64,000 nt of DNA from Sporosarcina sp. NCCP-2222 (GCF_023168145.1 NZ_BQYK01000001.1:643243-707242); one strand, 5' to 3'; positions 32,827-41,819 are shown, counted from the first letter of the stretch. The notes: generated by a model not told the origin, from the letters alone. Numbers and translations are program-made.

Positions 32827-34412
32827 TGACATACAAAATTTTAATTGCCGATCCAATTAGCGAGGACGGCTTGCAGCCACTGAGACAAAATGAACAATTT
32901 GACGTGGTAGTCGATACAGAAAGAACCGCTTCCGAGTTATTGACATTGATCCAAGATTTCGATGGGCTTATTGTCCGAAGCCAGACACAAGTGACAAGGG
33001 AGTTGCTAGAAGCCGGAAAGCGATTGAAAATTATCGGCCGGGCTGGCGTCGGGGTGGACAATATCGATTTGGATGCCGCCACTGAGAACGGAATTATCGT
33101 CGTCAACGCGCCAGACGGCAATACGAATTCCGCAGCGGAGCATACGATCGCCATGCTGTCGGCTCTTGCCCGGAACATCCCCCAAGCCTATTTGTCTTTA
33201 AAAAATGGCGTTTGGGATCGCAAATCGTTTGTCGGTGTGGAATTGAAAAATAAAACGCTTGGCATAATTGGTTTAGGACGCATCGGCATAGAAGTGGCCA
33301 ATCGCGCAAAAGGCCAGCGGATGAATGTCATCGCCTATGATCCATTTTTAACAGAGGAAAGAGCAACAAAATTAGGGATCGGATATGGAACATTGGATGA
33401 TGTGTTAGCATGCGCCGACTTCATAACAATCCATACGCCATTATTAAAGGAAACTCATCATTTATTAGATGAAAAAGCTTTCGCCAAAATGAAGGATGGT
33501 GTCCAGCTGATCAACTGTGCACGAGGCGGGATCATTGATGAGGATGTACTGTATGAAGCCATCGTTTCGGGCAAAGTAGCAGGCGCTGCACTGGATGTTT
33601 TTGAAACCGAACCGTTCGTCGATCATAAGCTCCTGACATTGCCTCAAGTGATTGCGACGCCTCATCTCGGAGCAAGTACAGTGGAAGCACAAGAAAGTGT
33701 CGCAGTCGACGTGAGCCAGGACGTGCTACGTTATTTTTCCGGCGAACCTGTGAAGAATCCTGTAAATTTACCTGCTGTACCAAAAGAAGTCCTATCGAAG
33801 ATTGAACCATTTTACAGCTTGGCGGAAAAGCTAGGCGTATTCCTGTCAAGAGTATGTGACCAGGCAATTGAAGAAGTGAACATCGCGTACGCAGGAGAAC
33901 TTGCTACGTATGATGTCCGGCCGCTGACGCGCAATATCGTCAAAGGGCTATTGAAGCGGAATCTCGGCATTCATGTGAATGAAGTGAACGCAAGGCTGCA
34001 TGCAGAACGCCTCGGTATCCATGTAACTGAACATAAAACGACAGCGACAAAAGGATTTCTACACTTAATTTCTATTGAGATCAAAGCAAATGGCACCTCC
34101 CATAAAGTGGCGGGCACGTTGCTCAATGGACTGGGTGCGAGAATCGTCAAAGTGGAAGACTATGCAGTAGATGTTGTACCCGACGGGCATCTATTACTCA
34201 TCAAACATAAGGACCAGCCGGGGGCCATTGGACGGGTTGGCACATTGCTGGCAGCTGAAAATATTAACATTGCCACGATGCAAGTCGGGCGCCAAACAAT
34301 CGGCGGAAACGCCATTATGATGCTGGCAGTGGATAATCATGTAAAACGAGATGAAGTGGAACGGCTCGAGTCGTTGGAAGATATATTCGAAGTAAAGGCG
34401 ATTGATTTGTAA
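32826..34412 (+). CDS. serA: D-3-phosphoglycerate dehydrogenase SerA
   Basis: SerA oxidises 3-phosphoglycerate with NAD, the first step of serine synthesis. The 528-residue protein has the long form: a catalytic/NAD domain (about 1-300) with GRAGVGVDNIDLDAATE, LGIIGLGRIGIEVANRAKG, the catalytic Arg in NCARGGIIDED and His in ATPHLGASTVEAQ. An ASB domain follows (about 320-440), then an ACT regulatory domain (about 455-528: LLIKHKDQPGAIGRVGTLLA, NIATMQVGRQTIGGNAIMM), where serine feedback is expected. Its ATG overlaps the aminotransferase stop by one base. T-box control from upstream applies. Confidence 0.96.
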   Translation: MTYKILIADPISEDGLQPLRQNEQFDVVVDTERTASELLTLIQDFDGLIVRSQTQVTRELLEAGKRLKIIGRAGVGVDNIDLDAATENGIIVVNAPDGNTNSAAEHTIAMLSALARNIPQAYLSLKNGVWDRKSFVGVELKNKTLGIIGLGRIGIEVANRAKGQRMNVIAYDPFLTEERATKLGIGYGTLDDVLACADFITIHTPLLKETHHLLDEKAFAKMKDGVQLINCARGGIIDEDVLYEAIVSGKVAGAALDVFETEPFVDHKLLTLPQVIATPHLGASTVEAQESVAVDVSQDVLRYFSGEPVKNPVNLPAVPKEVLSKIEPFYSLAEKLGVFLSRVCDQAIEEVNIAYAGELATYDVRPLTRNIVKGLLKRNLGIHVNEVNARLHAERLGIHVTEHKTTATKGFLHLISIEIKANGTSHKVAGTLLNGLGARIVKVEDYAVDVVPDGHLLLIKHKDQPGAIGRVGTLLAAENINIATMQVGRQTIGGNAIMMLAVDNHVKRDEVERLESLEDIFEVKAIDL

Positions 34413-34534
34413 AAAAAGGATCCTATTTAAGTAACGGGTTCGGTTGATGGGGAGAAAAGTGCAATTAACAACGGAAATGACAGGTTAATTTGCACATATT
34501 TCAACAGTGGAATAGCCATATGAAAACAATTAGA

Positions 34535-34561
34535 AGCACTCAGGAATCTGAGTGCTTTTTA
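34535..34561 (+). terminator. serA terminator
   Basis: An 8-bp stem, AGCACTCA/TGAGTGCT, with a 6-nt loop and TTTTT, about 120 nt after the serA stop. A weaker TGCAATTAA/TTAATTTGCA hairpin lies between (34459-34494). No gene is seen in this gap. Confidence 0.85.
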
Positions 34562-34610
34562 GCGTAATATTCTACTATCCTTATTGAACCAAACCCGTTA
34601 GCTCAAAAAT

Positions 34611-34976
34611 TTATTGAAATTCAAAGTCTGTATGAATGTAATAATCTCCATAAAGAGTTCTGCTAGATTCTTTGAAAAATGCTATTTCCACTTCATTTTT
34701 ACCTATTAGTGTTATCAGCCCTTCTGGAGGATTTTCAAACTCTAATTCTTGTGCACTCTCTCTCTTACTAGTATTTATTTCTTTAATAATTTTTTCTATC
34801 TTTGATTTGTCGTTAGATTCTAAGACCTTAACACCATCTATTGTTACTTGAACAGAATTATAATCACCAATATTCAGTTTGTAGTTTTCAATAAAATCAG
34901 TATTAGTGCTACTGTTTGCACAACCTAAAATAAATAAACTAAGACTTAACAGTGTAAAAATAATCCATCGTTTCAT
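34611..34976 (-). CDS. Small lipoprotein of unknown function
   Basis: A 121-residue predicted lipoprotein. The signal is MKRWIIFTLLSLSLFILGCA with the lipobox ILGC at Cys19, so the mature protein should be anchored to the outer face of the membrane. The mature domain (NYKLNIGDYNSVQVTIDGVK, EFENPPEGLITLIGKNEVEI) has no family I recognise. The coding region is visibly more AT-rich than its neighbours and its protein is rich in Asn, Lys, Ser and Ile, which hints at recent acquisition. It stands alone between the serine operon and a HAD gene. Confidence 0.72.
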   Translation of the reverse strand: MKRWIIFTLLSLSLFILGCANSSTNTDFIENYKLNIGDYNSVQVTIDGVKVLESNDKSKIEKIIKEINTSKRESAQELEFENPPEGLITLIGKNEVEIAFFKESSRTLYGDYYIHTDFEFQ

Positions 34977-35090
34977 ATAATAGCATTCCTCTTCCCTTTT
35001 TCAATTAGTCGTTAGTTGCTATTATTCGTTTCAAAGTTTTAATTCAACTAAACTGCACCGTTAGCTAAACAAAATATTTCGATATAACAA

Positions 35091-35130
35091 CAAAAACGGG
35101 GACACAAATTCATATGCGAATTGTGTCCCC
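35091..35130 (-). terminator. GGGGACAC-type hairpin downstream of the HAD gene
   Basis: GGGGACACAATTC pairs with GAATTTGTGTCCCC (one bulged base) and is followed on the reverse strand by GTTTTTGTT, about 57 nt after the HAD gene stop. The remaining gap 34977-35090 shows no gene. Confidence 0.78.
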
Positions 35131-35187
35131 AAATGCTGTGTTTTTATTGTTTTTCCCTATCAATCGTTACCCTTTAAGGATTTCCTT

Positions 35188-35988
35188 TTAATTTGTTACT
35201 GCATTCAATTCGTCCAGAATAAGAAACAATTTTTCCAAATGATCGATTTCATAGGTAGGATGGATATCAGGATGCGGGGACTTCTCTTCACGATTGATCC
35301 AGACAGATTTCATTCCGATTCCGTTTGCACCAAGAATATCCGTCAAATGGTTATCGCCAACCATGATGCATTCGCTTGGAGTTCGGCCGATTTGATCTAA
35401 AACGAATTGGAAAATGGCACGATCCGGCTTGCCTTTGCCGACAGCGCCCGAAATAACGATGTGATCGAAATAAGGGGCAAGCTCCGGTGTAATCGCCAGC
35501 TTTTGCTGCTGTAAGGAAGGTGAACCATTCGTAATCAAAACAAGCTCATAGGAACCCTTTAAATGATCCAGAACCGAGAATGTCTCTTCATAGACAAATG
35601 GAGAACGAATACGTTCTTCACGAAAACGCTCTGCCAATTTAGCTCCCAGCTCCGTGTCCTCCACTCCTTCCATCAACAAACCTTTCGTCCAGGCTTCCTT
35701 CTGATAAGTAGGGATCCACTCTTTCATCAATTGAAACATTTCACCCGGATCATCAAATGTTCCCCACAGCCCTTCAAATGGATTGATGCCAATTTGCTGA
35801 GTAAAATCATATGTACGATAGGAAGAATAGAGCTCCCGGGCTTTCTGCCGAACAGATTTCTCCAACCGTGCCGGATCAACGTCCGTTATGTCTGCTGCAT
35901 AGTTACAAGTGTTTTCAAATGCTGTTGCAATACTTTTTTTATCCCATAATAGGGTATCGTCTAAATCAAATAATACAGTTCGAATCAT
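35188..35988 (-). CDS. HAD-superfamily hydrolase (YsaA-like)
   Basis: A 266-residue phosphatase of the HAD superfamily with a helical cap. Motif I is TVLFDLDDTLLWDKK, motif II is LVLITNGSPSLQQQK, motif III includes GAVGKGKPDRAIF, and motif IV is CIMVGDNHLTDILGAN, so the catalytic set is complete. ATG 35988 follows AGGAGAGG; a longer frame has no ribosome site. It resembles B. subtilis YsaA, which I recall being linked to phosphoserine phosphatase activity. Lying close to the serine genes, it could supply the last step of serine synthesis, but it is separated and oppositely oriented, so this is a hypothesis. Confidence 0.82.
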   Translation of the reverse strand: MIRTVLFDLDDTLLWDKKSIATAFENTCNYAADITDVDPARLEKSVRQKARELYSSYRTYDFTQQIGINPFEGLWGTFDDPGEMFQLMKEWIPTYQKEAWTKGLLMEGVEDTELGAKLAERFREERIRSPFVYEETFSVLDHLKGSYELVLITNGSPSLQQQKLAITPELAPYFDHIVISGAVGKGKPDRAIFQFVLDQIGRTPSECIMVGDNHLTDILGANGIGMKSVWINREEKSPHPDIHPTYEIDHLEKLFLILDELNAVTN

Positions 35989-36017
35989 CTGCCACCTCTC
36001 CTTTCCTACGATTATAC

Positions 36018-36056
36018 ACAAAAACGACCGTTCCATCTTTAAATGGAATGGTCGTT
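36018..36056 (-). terminator. Catalase-gene terminator
   Basis: AACGACCATTCCAT pairs with ATGGAACGGTCGTT on the reverse strand (one G-T pair) and is followed by TTTTGTG. It lies about 165 nt after the catalase stop; the sequence between them shows a TACAGT/ACTGTA inverted repeat but no gene. Confidence 0.78.
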
Positions 36057-36220
36057 TGATATTATTGATCTCTAATCCAGCATCGTCCCTGATTCGAAAT
36101 GAAGACATGGAGAACTTGCACTAGCCCGCCTATCCCGGATGATGACACATTGATGCCTTGAATAGAATTTTCTTGCCCTACAGTAAACACTCTTAAGTAC
36201 TGTAAGCCGCGCAAAAACAG

Positions 36221-38254
36221 TCACATTCTCCGGTTCCAAAACCGCTGCATGGCAATGGCGTAGATAAAACGATCAGCAAATCCCTGATGTCCATCCAAGA
36301 CGACTCCCGGGCCTTCTTTTGCATCAGATTCTTCGAAGAGCGCCATACCTGTAGATGCTATGCCAATCGGTTTGTAATGCTTATACGTTTCATTAATGTA
36401 GTCGATAATATGCTGATCAAACGACTGTTGGTCATCCGCTTTTCCACCGACAACATAGATGGAATCCAGTAAAACAGGAGACGCGGTGGTGAAGGTTGCA
36501 TTGACGACGGCTTCGACTCCGTCCGCCCCTTTAACGGTTCCGAGCTTTTCGCTGATGATATCAACGACCACTCCATATTTAAGCAGTTCTTTCAAGACTG
36601 CCTTCACTTCCGCTCCATTGAAGTCGTTGCCGATAAGGATTCCCGTTTTCAGGCTATATGCATATTTCGGCGTGTTTTCCTGGCTTAACGCAGGAGAAGA
36701 TGCCGATACATCTACTTGCTGTCCTGTCGGTGGCCTGACACCTACTGCATCTGCTAGGCGCCATGCAAGTTCTTCGTCGACATGAACGAACATATCGACG
36801 ACTTGCTGCCGGACACTTTCTGATTTCACCTTCCCCACTTCGAAGATGAATGCATTCATAATATGCTGTTTTTCAGGCGGAGTCATGCTGTTCCAGAACA
36901 AGCGCGCTTGAGAAAAATGATCTTGGAACGACTCGCTTCGCCCTTGAATCACACGTCCATCTACCTTCTCCGCGTAGTGGACATACCCACCTTCCTCCCA
37001 TGGCGAGGTGGACGGTGTATTGTTTGCTAATGAATTCTTATGGTAGCTCACTTGACCGACGTCGATCCGTTGCCTGCTGAAGCCATCCCGCTGATTGTTA
37101 TGGAATGGACAGACCGGCCGGTTGATCGGGATTTCAACGAAGTTGGGTCCGCCAAGCCTAAGCAGCTGTGTATCCAAATAGGAGAATAATCTTCCTTGCA
37201 ATAACGGATCATTTGTAAAATCAATCCCCGGTACAACATTTCCTAAATGAAAAGCAACTTGCTCTGTTTCCGCAAAGACGTTTTCCACATTCTGATTCAA
37301 TGTGATTTTGCCAAACATTTGAACGGGCACAATTTCTTCTGGCCATATTTTAGTCGCATCCAAAATATCAAAGCCGAACATGAATTCATCTTCTTCATTG
37401 ATCATCTGCACGCCAATTTCATACTCAACAATATTGCCTCTCTCGATTGCTTCCCATAAGTCACGTCGGTGAAAGTCGGGATCCTTCCCTGCTATCTTCT
37501 GTGCCTCATCCCACACGAGAGAATGCACACCCAGAACCGGTTTAAGATGGAATTTTACAAACCTGCCTTTTCCCTCTTCATTCACAAGACGGAACGTATG
37601 GACACCAAAACCTTGCATCATGCGGAAGCTTCTTGGAATGGCACGGTCTGACATCAGCCACATGATCATATGGGTAGTCTCTTGATTATTTGCGACAAAA
37701 TCCCAAAATGTATCATGCGCCGATGAAGCTTGCGGTATTTCATTGTGAGGTTCCGGTTTGATGGCGTGAACTAGATCCGGGAACTTAATTGCGTCCTGTA
37801 TGAAAAAGACAGGAATATTGTTTCCGACTAGATCAAAGTTTCCTTCATCTGTGTAGAACTTGATTGCGAAACCTCTTACATCCCTCACGGTATCCGCCGA
37901 ACCTTTACTCCCTACAACTGTCGAAAAACGGATGAAAACCGGAGTTTTTGAACCTGGTTTTTGTAGAAAACCCGCCTTCGAGAATTCTTTCATGGAATGA
38001 TGCAATACAAACTCACCATGTGCAGCGAACCCTCTAGCATGCACCACTCTCTCAGGAATCCGTTCGTGGTCAAAATGTGTTAATTTCTCTCGTAGATGAA
38101 AGTCTTCAAGCAGCGTCGGTCCTCGGACACCCGCTTTTAAAGAATCCTCATCATTAGAAATTCTCAGCCCTTGATTGGTCGTCATCCTCTTTCCATAGTT
38201 GTTCACCGTATATGGAGCAAGCTGTTGCAGCTTCTTATTTGTTGGTTTTTCCAC
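36221..38254 (-). CDS. katE: Large-subunit (clade II) catalase KatE
   Basis: A 677-residue haem catalase that dismutates hydrogen peroxide. The core (about 1-500) shows the distal His in VVHARGFAAHGEFVLH, Asn in FDLVGNNIPVFFIQD, and the haem-tyrosine region FSYLDTQLLRLGGPNF. A C-terminal flavodoxin-like (DJ-1/PfpI-type) domain of about 150 residues (KTGILIGNDFNGAEVKAVLK onward, GIASTGMALFEES) marks the large-subunit HPII/KatE class; B. subtilis KatE is similar in length. GTG at 38254 follows GAAGGGG; an ATG at 38269 has no ribosome site. A general-stress (sigma-B) promoter would be expected but was not clear. Confidence 0.94.
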   Translation of the reverse strand: MEKPTNKKLQQLAPYTVNNYGKRMTTNQGLRISNDEDSLKAGVRGPTLLEDFHLREKLTHFDHERIPERVVHARGFAAHGEFVLHHSMKEFSKAGFLQKPGSKTPVFIRFSTVVGSKGSADTVRDVRGFAIKFYTDEGNFDLVGNNIPVFFIQDAIKFPDLVHAIKPEPHNEIPQASSAHDTFWDFVANNQETTHMIMWLMSDRAIPRSFRMMQGFGVHTFRLVNEEGKGRFVKFHLKPVLGVHSLVWDEAQKIAGKDPDFHRRDLWEAIERGNIVEYEIGVQMINEEDEFMFGFDILDATKIWPEEIVPVQMFGKITLNQNVENVFAETEQVAFHLGNVVPGIDFTNDPLLQGRLFSYLDTQLLRLGGPNFVEIPINRPVCPFHNNQRDGFSRQRIDVGQVSYHKNSLANNTPSTSPWEEGGYVHYAEKVDGRVIQGRSESFQDHFSQARLFWNSMTPPEKQHIMNAFIFEVGKVKSESVRQQVVDMFVHVDEELAWRLADAVGVRPPTGQQVDVSASSPALSQENTPKYAYSLKTGILIGNDFNGAEVKAVLKELLKYGVVVDIISEKLGTVKGADGVEAVVNATFTTASPVLLDSIYVVGGKADDQQSFDQHIIDYINETYKHYKPIGIASTGMALFEESDAKEGPGVVLDGHQGFADRFIYAIAMQRFWNRRM

Positions 38255-38384
38255 TAAATCCCCTTCCATTCAAGTAGTACAAACCACTACCTCACTATAT
38301 GCGTTCGCCCGGCTGGAGGATAGTTGTCCGATGTTTATCGTCAATAGGAACGGTTATAATAGGCATTGACGAAGAAGGAGGTTT

Positions 38385-38933
38385 ATGATGTCCGCCCATT
38401 ATTTCATTGGGATCAAAGCGCCGGCAGCAATCCGGCCGATCGCAGCTTCATTCCAACATCAGTATCATCTTTCCGATACCTATAAAGTCTTGCCACACGA
38501 AGAGGATTTACATATGACACTTCTTTTCATCGGCGCACTTGCCGACCCTCATATCACGCCAATGAAAGAAGTATTGTTATCTCTGTCACCGCAACATAAA
38601 AAGTTCCAGCTTGAAATTAATCATCTTGCCTACTTCGGCTCGCCAAAAGGCCCTCGCGTCGTCTACTTAGGAATGGACGACTCAGCAGCACTCTCTTCAT
38701 TGCAGCAGGCGATTCATTCCCAGTGCCAGAACATTACGGGACGTACCGATGCGAACCGCTTTACACCACATATTACAATCGCGAAAAAGCTGAAACCAGC
38801 AGCAGGAAAACCAATAGTCAAAGAAGAATTTACCGGGGTACCTTTCCAAGTGGATGGATTTTCACTTTTCAGGATCCATCCCGACCAATCCCCTAAATAT
38901 GAGGAGATCGGATATTTTGAGCTGACTACCTAG
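38385..38933 (+). CDS. thpR: RNA 2',3'-cyclic phosphodiesterase ThpR (2H family)
   Basis: A 182-residue 2H phosphoesterase of the LigT/ThpR family, which opens 2',3'-cyclic phosphate ends of RNA. The two catalytic HxT motifs are LHMTLLFIGAL near residue 43 and FTPHITIAKKL near residue 127. YFIGIKAP at the start and LFRIHPDQSPKYEEIGYFEL at the end complete the fold pattern. Two adjacent ATGs (38385, 38388) follow AAGGAGG. It is divergent from katE and ends at a terminator shared with corA. Confidence 0.9.
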   Translation: MMSAHYFIGIKAPAAIRPIAASFQHQYHLSDTYKVLPHEEDLHMTLLFIGALADPHITPMKEVLLSLSPQHKKFQLEINHLAYFGSPKGPRVVYLGMDDSAALSSLQQAIHSQCQNITGRTDANRFTPHITIAKKLKPAAGKPIVKEEFTGVPFQVDGFSLFRIHPDQSPKYEEIGYFELTT

Positions 38934-38942
38934 AGCCACGCA

Positions 38943-38981
38943 AAAAAGCTGCAACCCGTGGAAAACGGAATGCAGCTTTTT
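38943..38981. terminator. Bidirectional terminator, thpR / corA
   Basis: AAAAAGCTGCA and TGCAGCTTTTT form an 11-bp stem around a loop that can itself pair through CCGT/ACGG, located between convergent stops. Confidence 0.88.
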
Positions 38982-38987
38982 CTTAAT

Positions 38988-39950
38988 TTATGATTTATCC
39001 AATCCAAGCCAACCTTTCGACTTAAACCAAATGCCCATAGTAAAACCGATGACTGCCATGAGCACAAGAACAATCGGATATCCAAATCGCCAATGCAATT
39101 CCGGCATATAATCGAAATTCATTCCATATACTCCGGCGATGAACGTCAACGGAATGAAAATAGAAGAAATAATAGTCAAGGTGGTCATAATGCTATTCAT
39201 CCGATTCGAATTGATCGACAATTGACTATCACGAATATCGGCGGTTAATTCTCTGTTGGAATCAATCATTTCACCCAACCGGATCAGATGATCATAAATA
39301 TCAGAGAAGTAGGCATGTTCTTGTGGAATGAAATCCAACCGTTCCGAGTCAAGCATCCGGTACAGCAGCTCACGCATCGGGAAAATGGTTCTTCGCAAAC
39401 GCAGAAGATCGCTTCGCACTTCAAACACGTAGTCCATGGATAAATGGACATTACGCGGTGATAACTGATCTTCAATTTCATCCAAATGATCTTCGATATT
39501 ATATAAAATGGGAAAGTATTGATCGACTACCTTATCGATAATCTCGTATGCCGTATAGACATGGCCACGTTCCCACTTTTTCGGATTTCTGCTGATCATT
39601 TCTCGTGCCTTGTCCAGCTCCTGCAAACGATCAAAGTGGAAGGTGACGACAAACCCGTCCCCTAGAAAAAGATTTAATTCCTCTGCAACTAAATCATTGT
39701 GGCAGATGGAATGCAATACAAAAAACGTATAGCCTTCATAATAATCAAGCTTAGGCCGCTGCAATCGGCCTAAACAGTCTTCAATCGCCAGAGGATGGAA
39801 GTGGAAGTGGGAATGCAGCAAGGAAGCTTCCTCAGCTGTTGGCTGATCGAAGTCCACCCAATACCACTCCAAAGATAGTTCCGCCATATCTTCCAATTGA
39901 AAATCAAACAAAAGCTTTCCATCTGACGTTTCTCCTACTGTCCGAATCAT
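38988..39950 (-). CDS. corA: CorA family divalent metal ion transporter
   Basis: A 320-residue channel-like transporter for magnesium or cobalt, functioning as a pentamer. A cytoplasmic N-terminal domain of about 255 residues contains PLAIEDCLGRLQRPKLDYYE and long helices (LSMDYVFEVRSDLLRLRRTI). Two C-terminal transmembrane helices follow, LTIISSIFIPLTFIAGVYGM and PIVLVLMAVIGFTMGIWFK, separated by the selectivity motif GMN (VYGMNFDYMPELHW). The basic C-terminus KSKGWLG is typical. Whether it carries Mg, Co or another ion, or exports zinc, cannot be told. The ribosome site is weak (AAGGTGAAGG). Confidence 0.93.
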   Translation of the reverse strand: MIRTVGETSDGKLLFDFQLEDMAELSLEWYWVDFDQPTAEEASLLHSHFHFHPLAIEDCLGRLQRPKLDYYEGYTFFVLHSICHNDLVAEELNLFLGDGFVVTFHFDRLQELDKAREMISRNPKKWERGHVYTAYEIIDKVVDQYFPILYNIEDHLDEIEDQLSPRNVHLSMDYVFEVRSDLLRLRRTIFPMRELLYRMLDSERLDFIPQEHAYFSDIYDHLIRLGEMIDSNRELTADIRDSQLSINSNRMNSIMTTLTIISSIFIPLTFIAGVYGMNFDYMPELHWRFGYPIVLVLMAVIGFTMGIWFKSKGWLGLDKS

Positions 39951-40031
39951 GCCTTCACCTTCTTTACCTTAACTTCGGCACCTGCACTTCTGTTTACCTA
40001 TACCCGATTCAACTGCTCGCCATACAAGTGA

Positions 40032-40061
40032 TGTATTTGGAATCATAATCGTACCATACTA
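40032..40061 (+). promoter_or_regulatory. Sigma-G-type promoter of sspH
   Basis: TGTATT (40032-40037), a 17-nt spacer and CATACTA (40055-40061), the forespore sigma-G -10 consensus, about 25 nt before the start codon. Confidence 0.68.
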
Positions 40062-40085
40062 CAGTGGAAGACAGGAGGGATAGAT

Positions 40086-40265
40086 ATGGACAGCACCCGT
40101 GCAAGGCAAATCGTTTCTTCTCCGGATGATATTGAAGTCAGTTACAACGGTGTCTCCATCTGGATTGATAAGGTGCATGAAGATGACCGGACGGCCACTG
40201 TGCATTTGCGCCAGTCATTGGAGGAACGATCGGAAGTTGCCATTTCGGAATTAAAAGAGGAATAG
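40086..40265 (+). CDS. sspH: H-type small acid-soluble spore protein SspH
   Basis: A 59-residue forespore protein of the SspH family, a minor SASP of the spore core. It reads MDSTRARQIVSSPDDIEVSY, then NGVSIWIDKVHEDDRTATVH and a polar tail ending ISELKEE. The pattern RA.QIV.SPD...V.YNGV.I.I..V is the family signature. AGGAGGG lies at good spacing, a sigma-G-type promoter is just upstream, and a terminator follows 40 nt after the stop, so it is a complete monocistronic gene. Sspl-type genes of this kind do not share the DNA-binding motif of alpha/beta SASPs. Confidence 0.9.
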   Translation: MDSTRARQIVSSPDDIEVSYNGVSIWIDKVHEDDRTATVHLRQSLEERSEVAISELKEE

Positions 40266-40304
40266 CGTGTACATTTTCGGGTTCAATGGAATCCAGCTAT
40301 GAAA

Positions 40305-40338
40305 GGGCCTTGAAGGCAATTCCTTCAAGGTCTTTTTT
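40305..40338 (+). terminator. sspH terminator
   Basis: GGCCTTGAAGG pairs with CCTTCAAGGTC around a 5-nt loop and is followed by TTTTTTC. The rest of the gap to 40501 shows no feature. Confidence 0.88.
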
Positions 40339-40501
40339 CAGTCTGGATTGAATCTCGAACGACCGCCTGAAGGGAAATCAACTTTCTTTCGTGAATAGCT
40401 GCTGTACTTATAATTAACCATCATAAAACAAATGAATATAATTTTCGTTTAGGCTCTGTAAACAAACGCCTTGATTTTCTATTACTCAATAGTAAGTGCT
40501 T

Positions 40502-41233
40502 CTAAAAACTATCCAATACGATTTGAACAATTAAAGCTACCGTTACGATGCGCAGGATTGGCTTCACATAGGCCGGTTTCAATTTTTCAGCGAGCCGCAC
40601 TCCGAGTTGAGCTCCTGTAACTGACCCTAGCAACAGCATAATCGTAAGAGGCCAGATGATTTTTCCAGCGGCAATATACGTGATGGCTGCTCCAAAACAA
40701 CTTGAAAACGTCGCGAGCCGGACATATCCGACAGCCCGGATATAAGCAACTTCGAGATAACCGAACAAATAGAGCATTAATGTTCCCTGGCCTGGACCAA
40801 ATAGGCCATCATATATGCCAATGCTATAAAGACCGGGAACGCTGATACGATTGACGGTCAATTTTTTATCCCCGGAAAAGTCCCCTTTGCCAATGAATGA
40901 TGTCACAAACGCGAACACCAATAAACCGATAGCAAAAATTGAAAGCTGCTGGTCTGTTAATCTTGTCGCCAGAAAACCTCCACTGACACCGCCAAATAGG
41001 CTGACAGGAATAATCCAAAGCGATTCCCTCAAAGAGATTCGTTTATGTTTCAATAGAACGAAAAAGCTGGAAAACGAACTGACCGTATTGGACACTTTGT
41101 TTGCCCCGATCGCTGAATGAATCGGCACCCCCAATAACAGCATAGCCGGCAGGCTGATCAAGCCCCCGCCTCCTGCCAATGTACCGATTGTCGTCGCGGT
41201 AATCCCAATGAAAAAGAGTACAAGATAATCCAA
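40502..41233 (-). CDS. TSUP (TauE/SafE) family anion exporter
   Basis: A protein of about 243 residues with seven to eight helices, of the TauE/SafE family that moves sulfite, sulfonates or related organic anions. The family motif appears in both halves: TIGTLAGGGGLISLPAMLLL and IGANKVSNTVSSFSS in the first, GIYDGLFGPGQGTLMLYLF and AVGYVRLATFSSCFGAAI in the second. The start is uncertain: GTG at 41242 abuts the CAGGGGG site, while TTG at 41233 has proper spacing and is preferred. No sulfur-metabolism genes lie next to it, so the substrate is open. Confidence 0.88.
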   Translation of the reverse strand: MDYLVLFFIGITATTIGTLAGGGGLISLPAMLLLGVPIHSAIGANKVSNTVSSFSSFFVLLKHKRISLRESLWIIPVSLFGGVSGGFLATRLTDQQLSIFAIGLLVFAFVTSFIGKGDFSGDKKLTVNRISVPGLYSIGIYDGLFGPGQGTLMLYLFGYLEVAYIRAVGYVRLATFSSCFGAAITYIAAGKIIWPLTIMLLLGSVTGAQLGVRLAEKLKPAYVKPILRIVTVALIVQIVLDSF

Positions 41234-41312
41234 CGTAAACACCCCCTGCTTCTACCTTCAGTATACGCCCCCTTTCTTCATAAGGAAATTAGATGTTTAT
41301 TAACTTTAGTCA

Positions 41313-41765
41313 TTAGATTTTGTTATCAACGAGCTGTTTTTGCAAGACTATGCGCCGAATACCCTCATCATCTAAAAACACTTCTTTGACGTCAAACCCT
41401 TTCTTAATGTTTAAAATAAGCATGCCCCTCCACTTGTTGCGGGTATTCGTCTGAATCGCCCGATACCCCGCCTTCCTTACCAACTCATGCTGGAGGTCCA
41501 TCAAGCTGCCGGCAATCCCTCTCTCGCGATAGGTTTCCTCCACTCCCCCGTACCAGCTATAATAAGCATCATCCGATAAAGCATAGCCGATTTTATAACC
41601 GACCGCTTTGCTGTCCTCGATGGCAATGATCGTCAGCAGATGTTCCCTTTCCTTCATTTTCTTAAAAAACACATCCGCATTTTGAAAGATCTGTTGGTGC
41701 AACGGCCGAATTTCCTCTAACCATTCCTTATCAGGCAACCCCCAACAGTATTTGTACTGTGCCAT
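41313..41765 (-). CDS. GNAT family N-acetyltransferase
   Basis: A 150-residue acetyl-CoA-dependent acyltransferase. The acetyl-CoA-binding motif A is YYSWYGGVEETYRERGIAGS with the R-x-x-G-x-A pyrophosphate loop (RERGIAGSLM), followed by LQHELVRKAGYRAIQTNT and a C-terminal strand VFLDDEGIRRIVLQKQL. No substrate can be assigned. It lies between the TSUP gene and the first chemoreceptor without overlapping either, so it is probably monocistronic. Confidence 0.85.
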   Translation of the reverse strand: MAQYKYCWGLPDKEWLEEIRPLHQQIFQNADVFFKKMKEREHLLTIIAIEDSKAVGYKIGYALSDDAYYSWYGGVEETYRERGIAGSLMDLQHELVRKAGYRAIQTNTRNKWRGMLILNIKKGFDVKEVFLDDEGIRRIVLQKQLVDNKI

Positions 41766-41790
41766 GTCTTTTCCTCCCTTTTTTGAAATA

Positions 41791-41819
41791 AAAAACTAAC
41801 GGTATATCGCTACCGCTAG
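41791..41819 (-). terminator. Terminator of the first chemoreceptor gene
   Basis: On the reverse strand CTAGCGGTA pairs with TACCGTTAG (one G-T pair) and is followed by TTTTTTATTT, about 120 nt after the chemoreceptor stop. Confidence 0.78.

Noticed and set aside
35098..35130. GGGGACAC inverted repeat as an insertion-sequence end
   Set aside because: A single hairpin with a T run on the reverse strand just after a gene stop is better explained as a terminator; no transposase or partner repeat is present.
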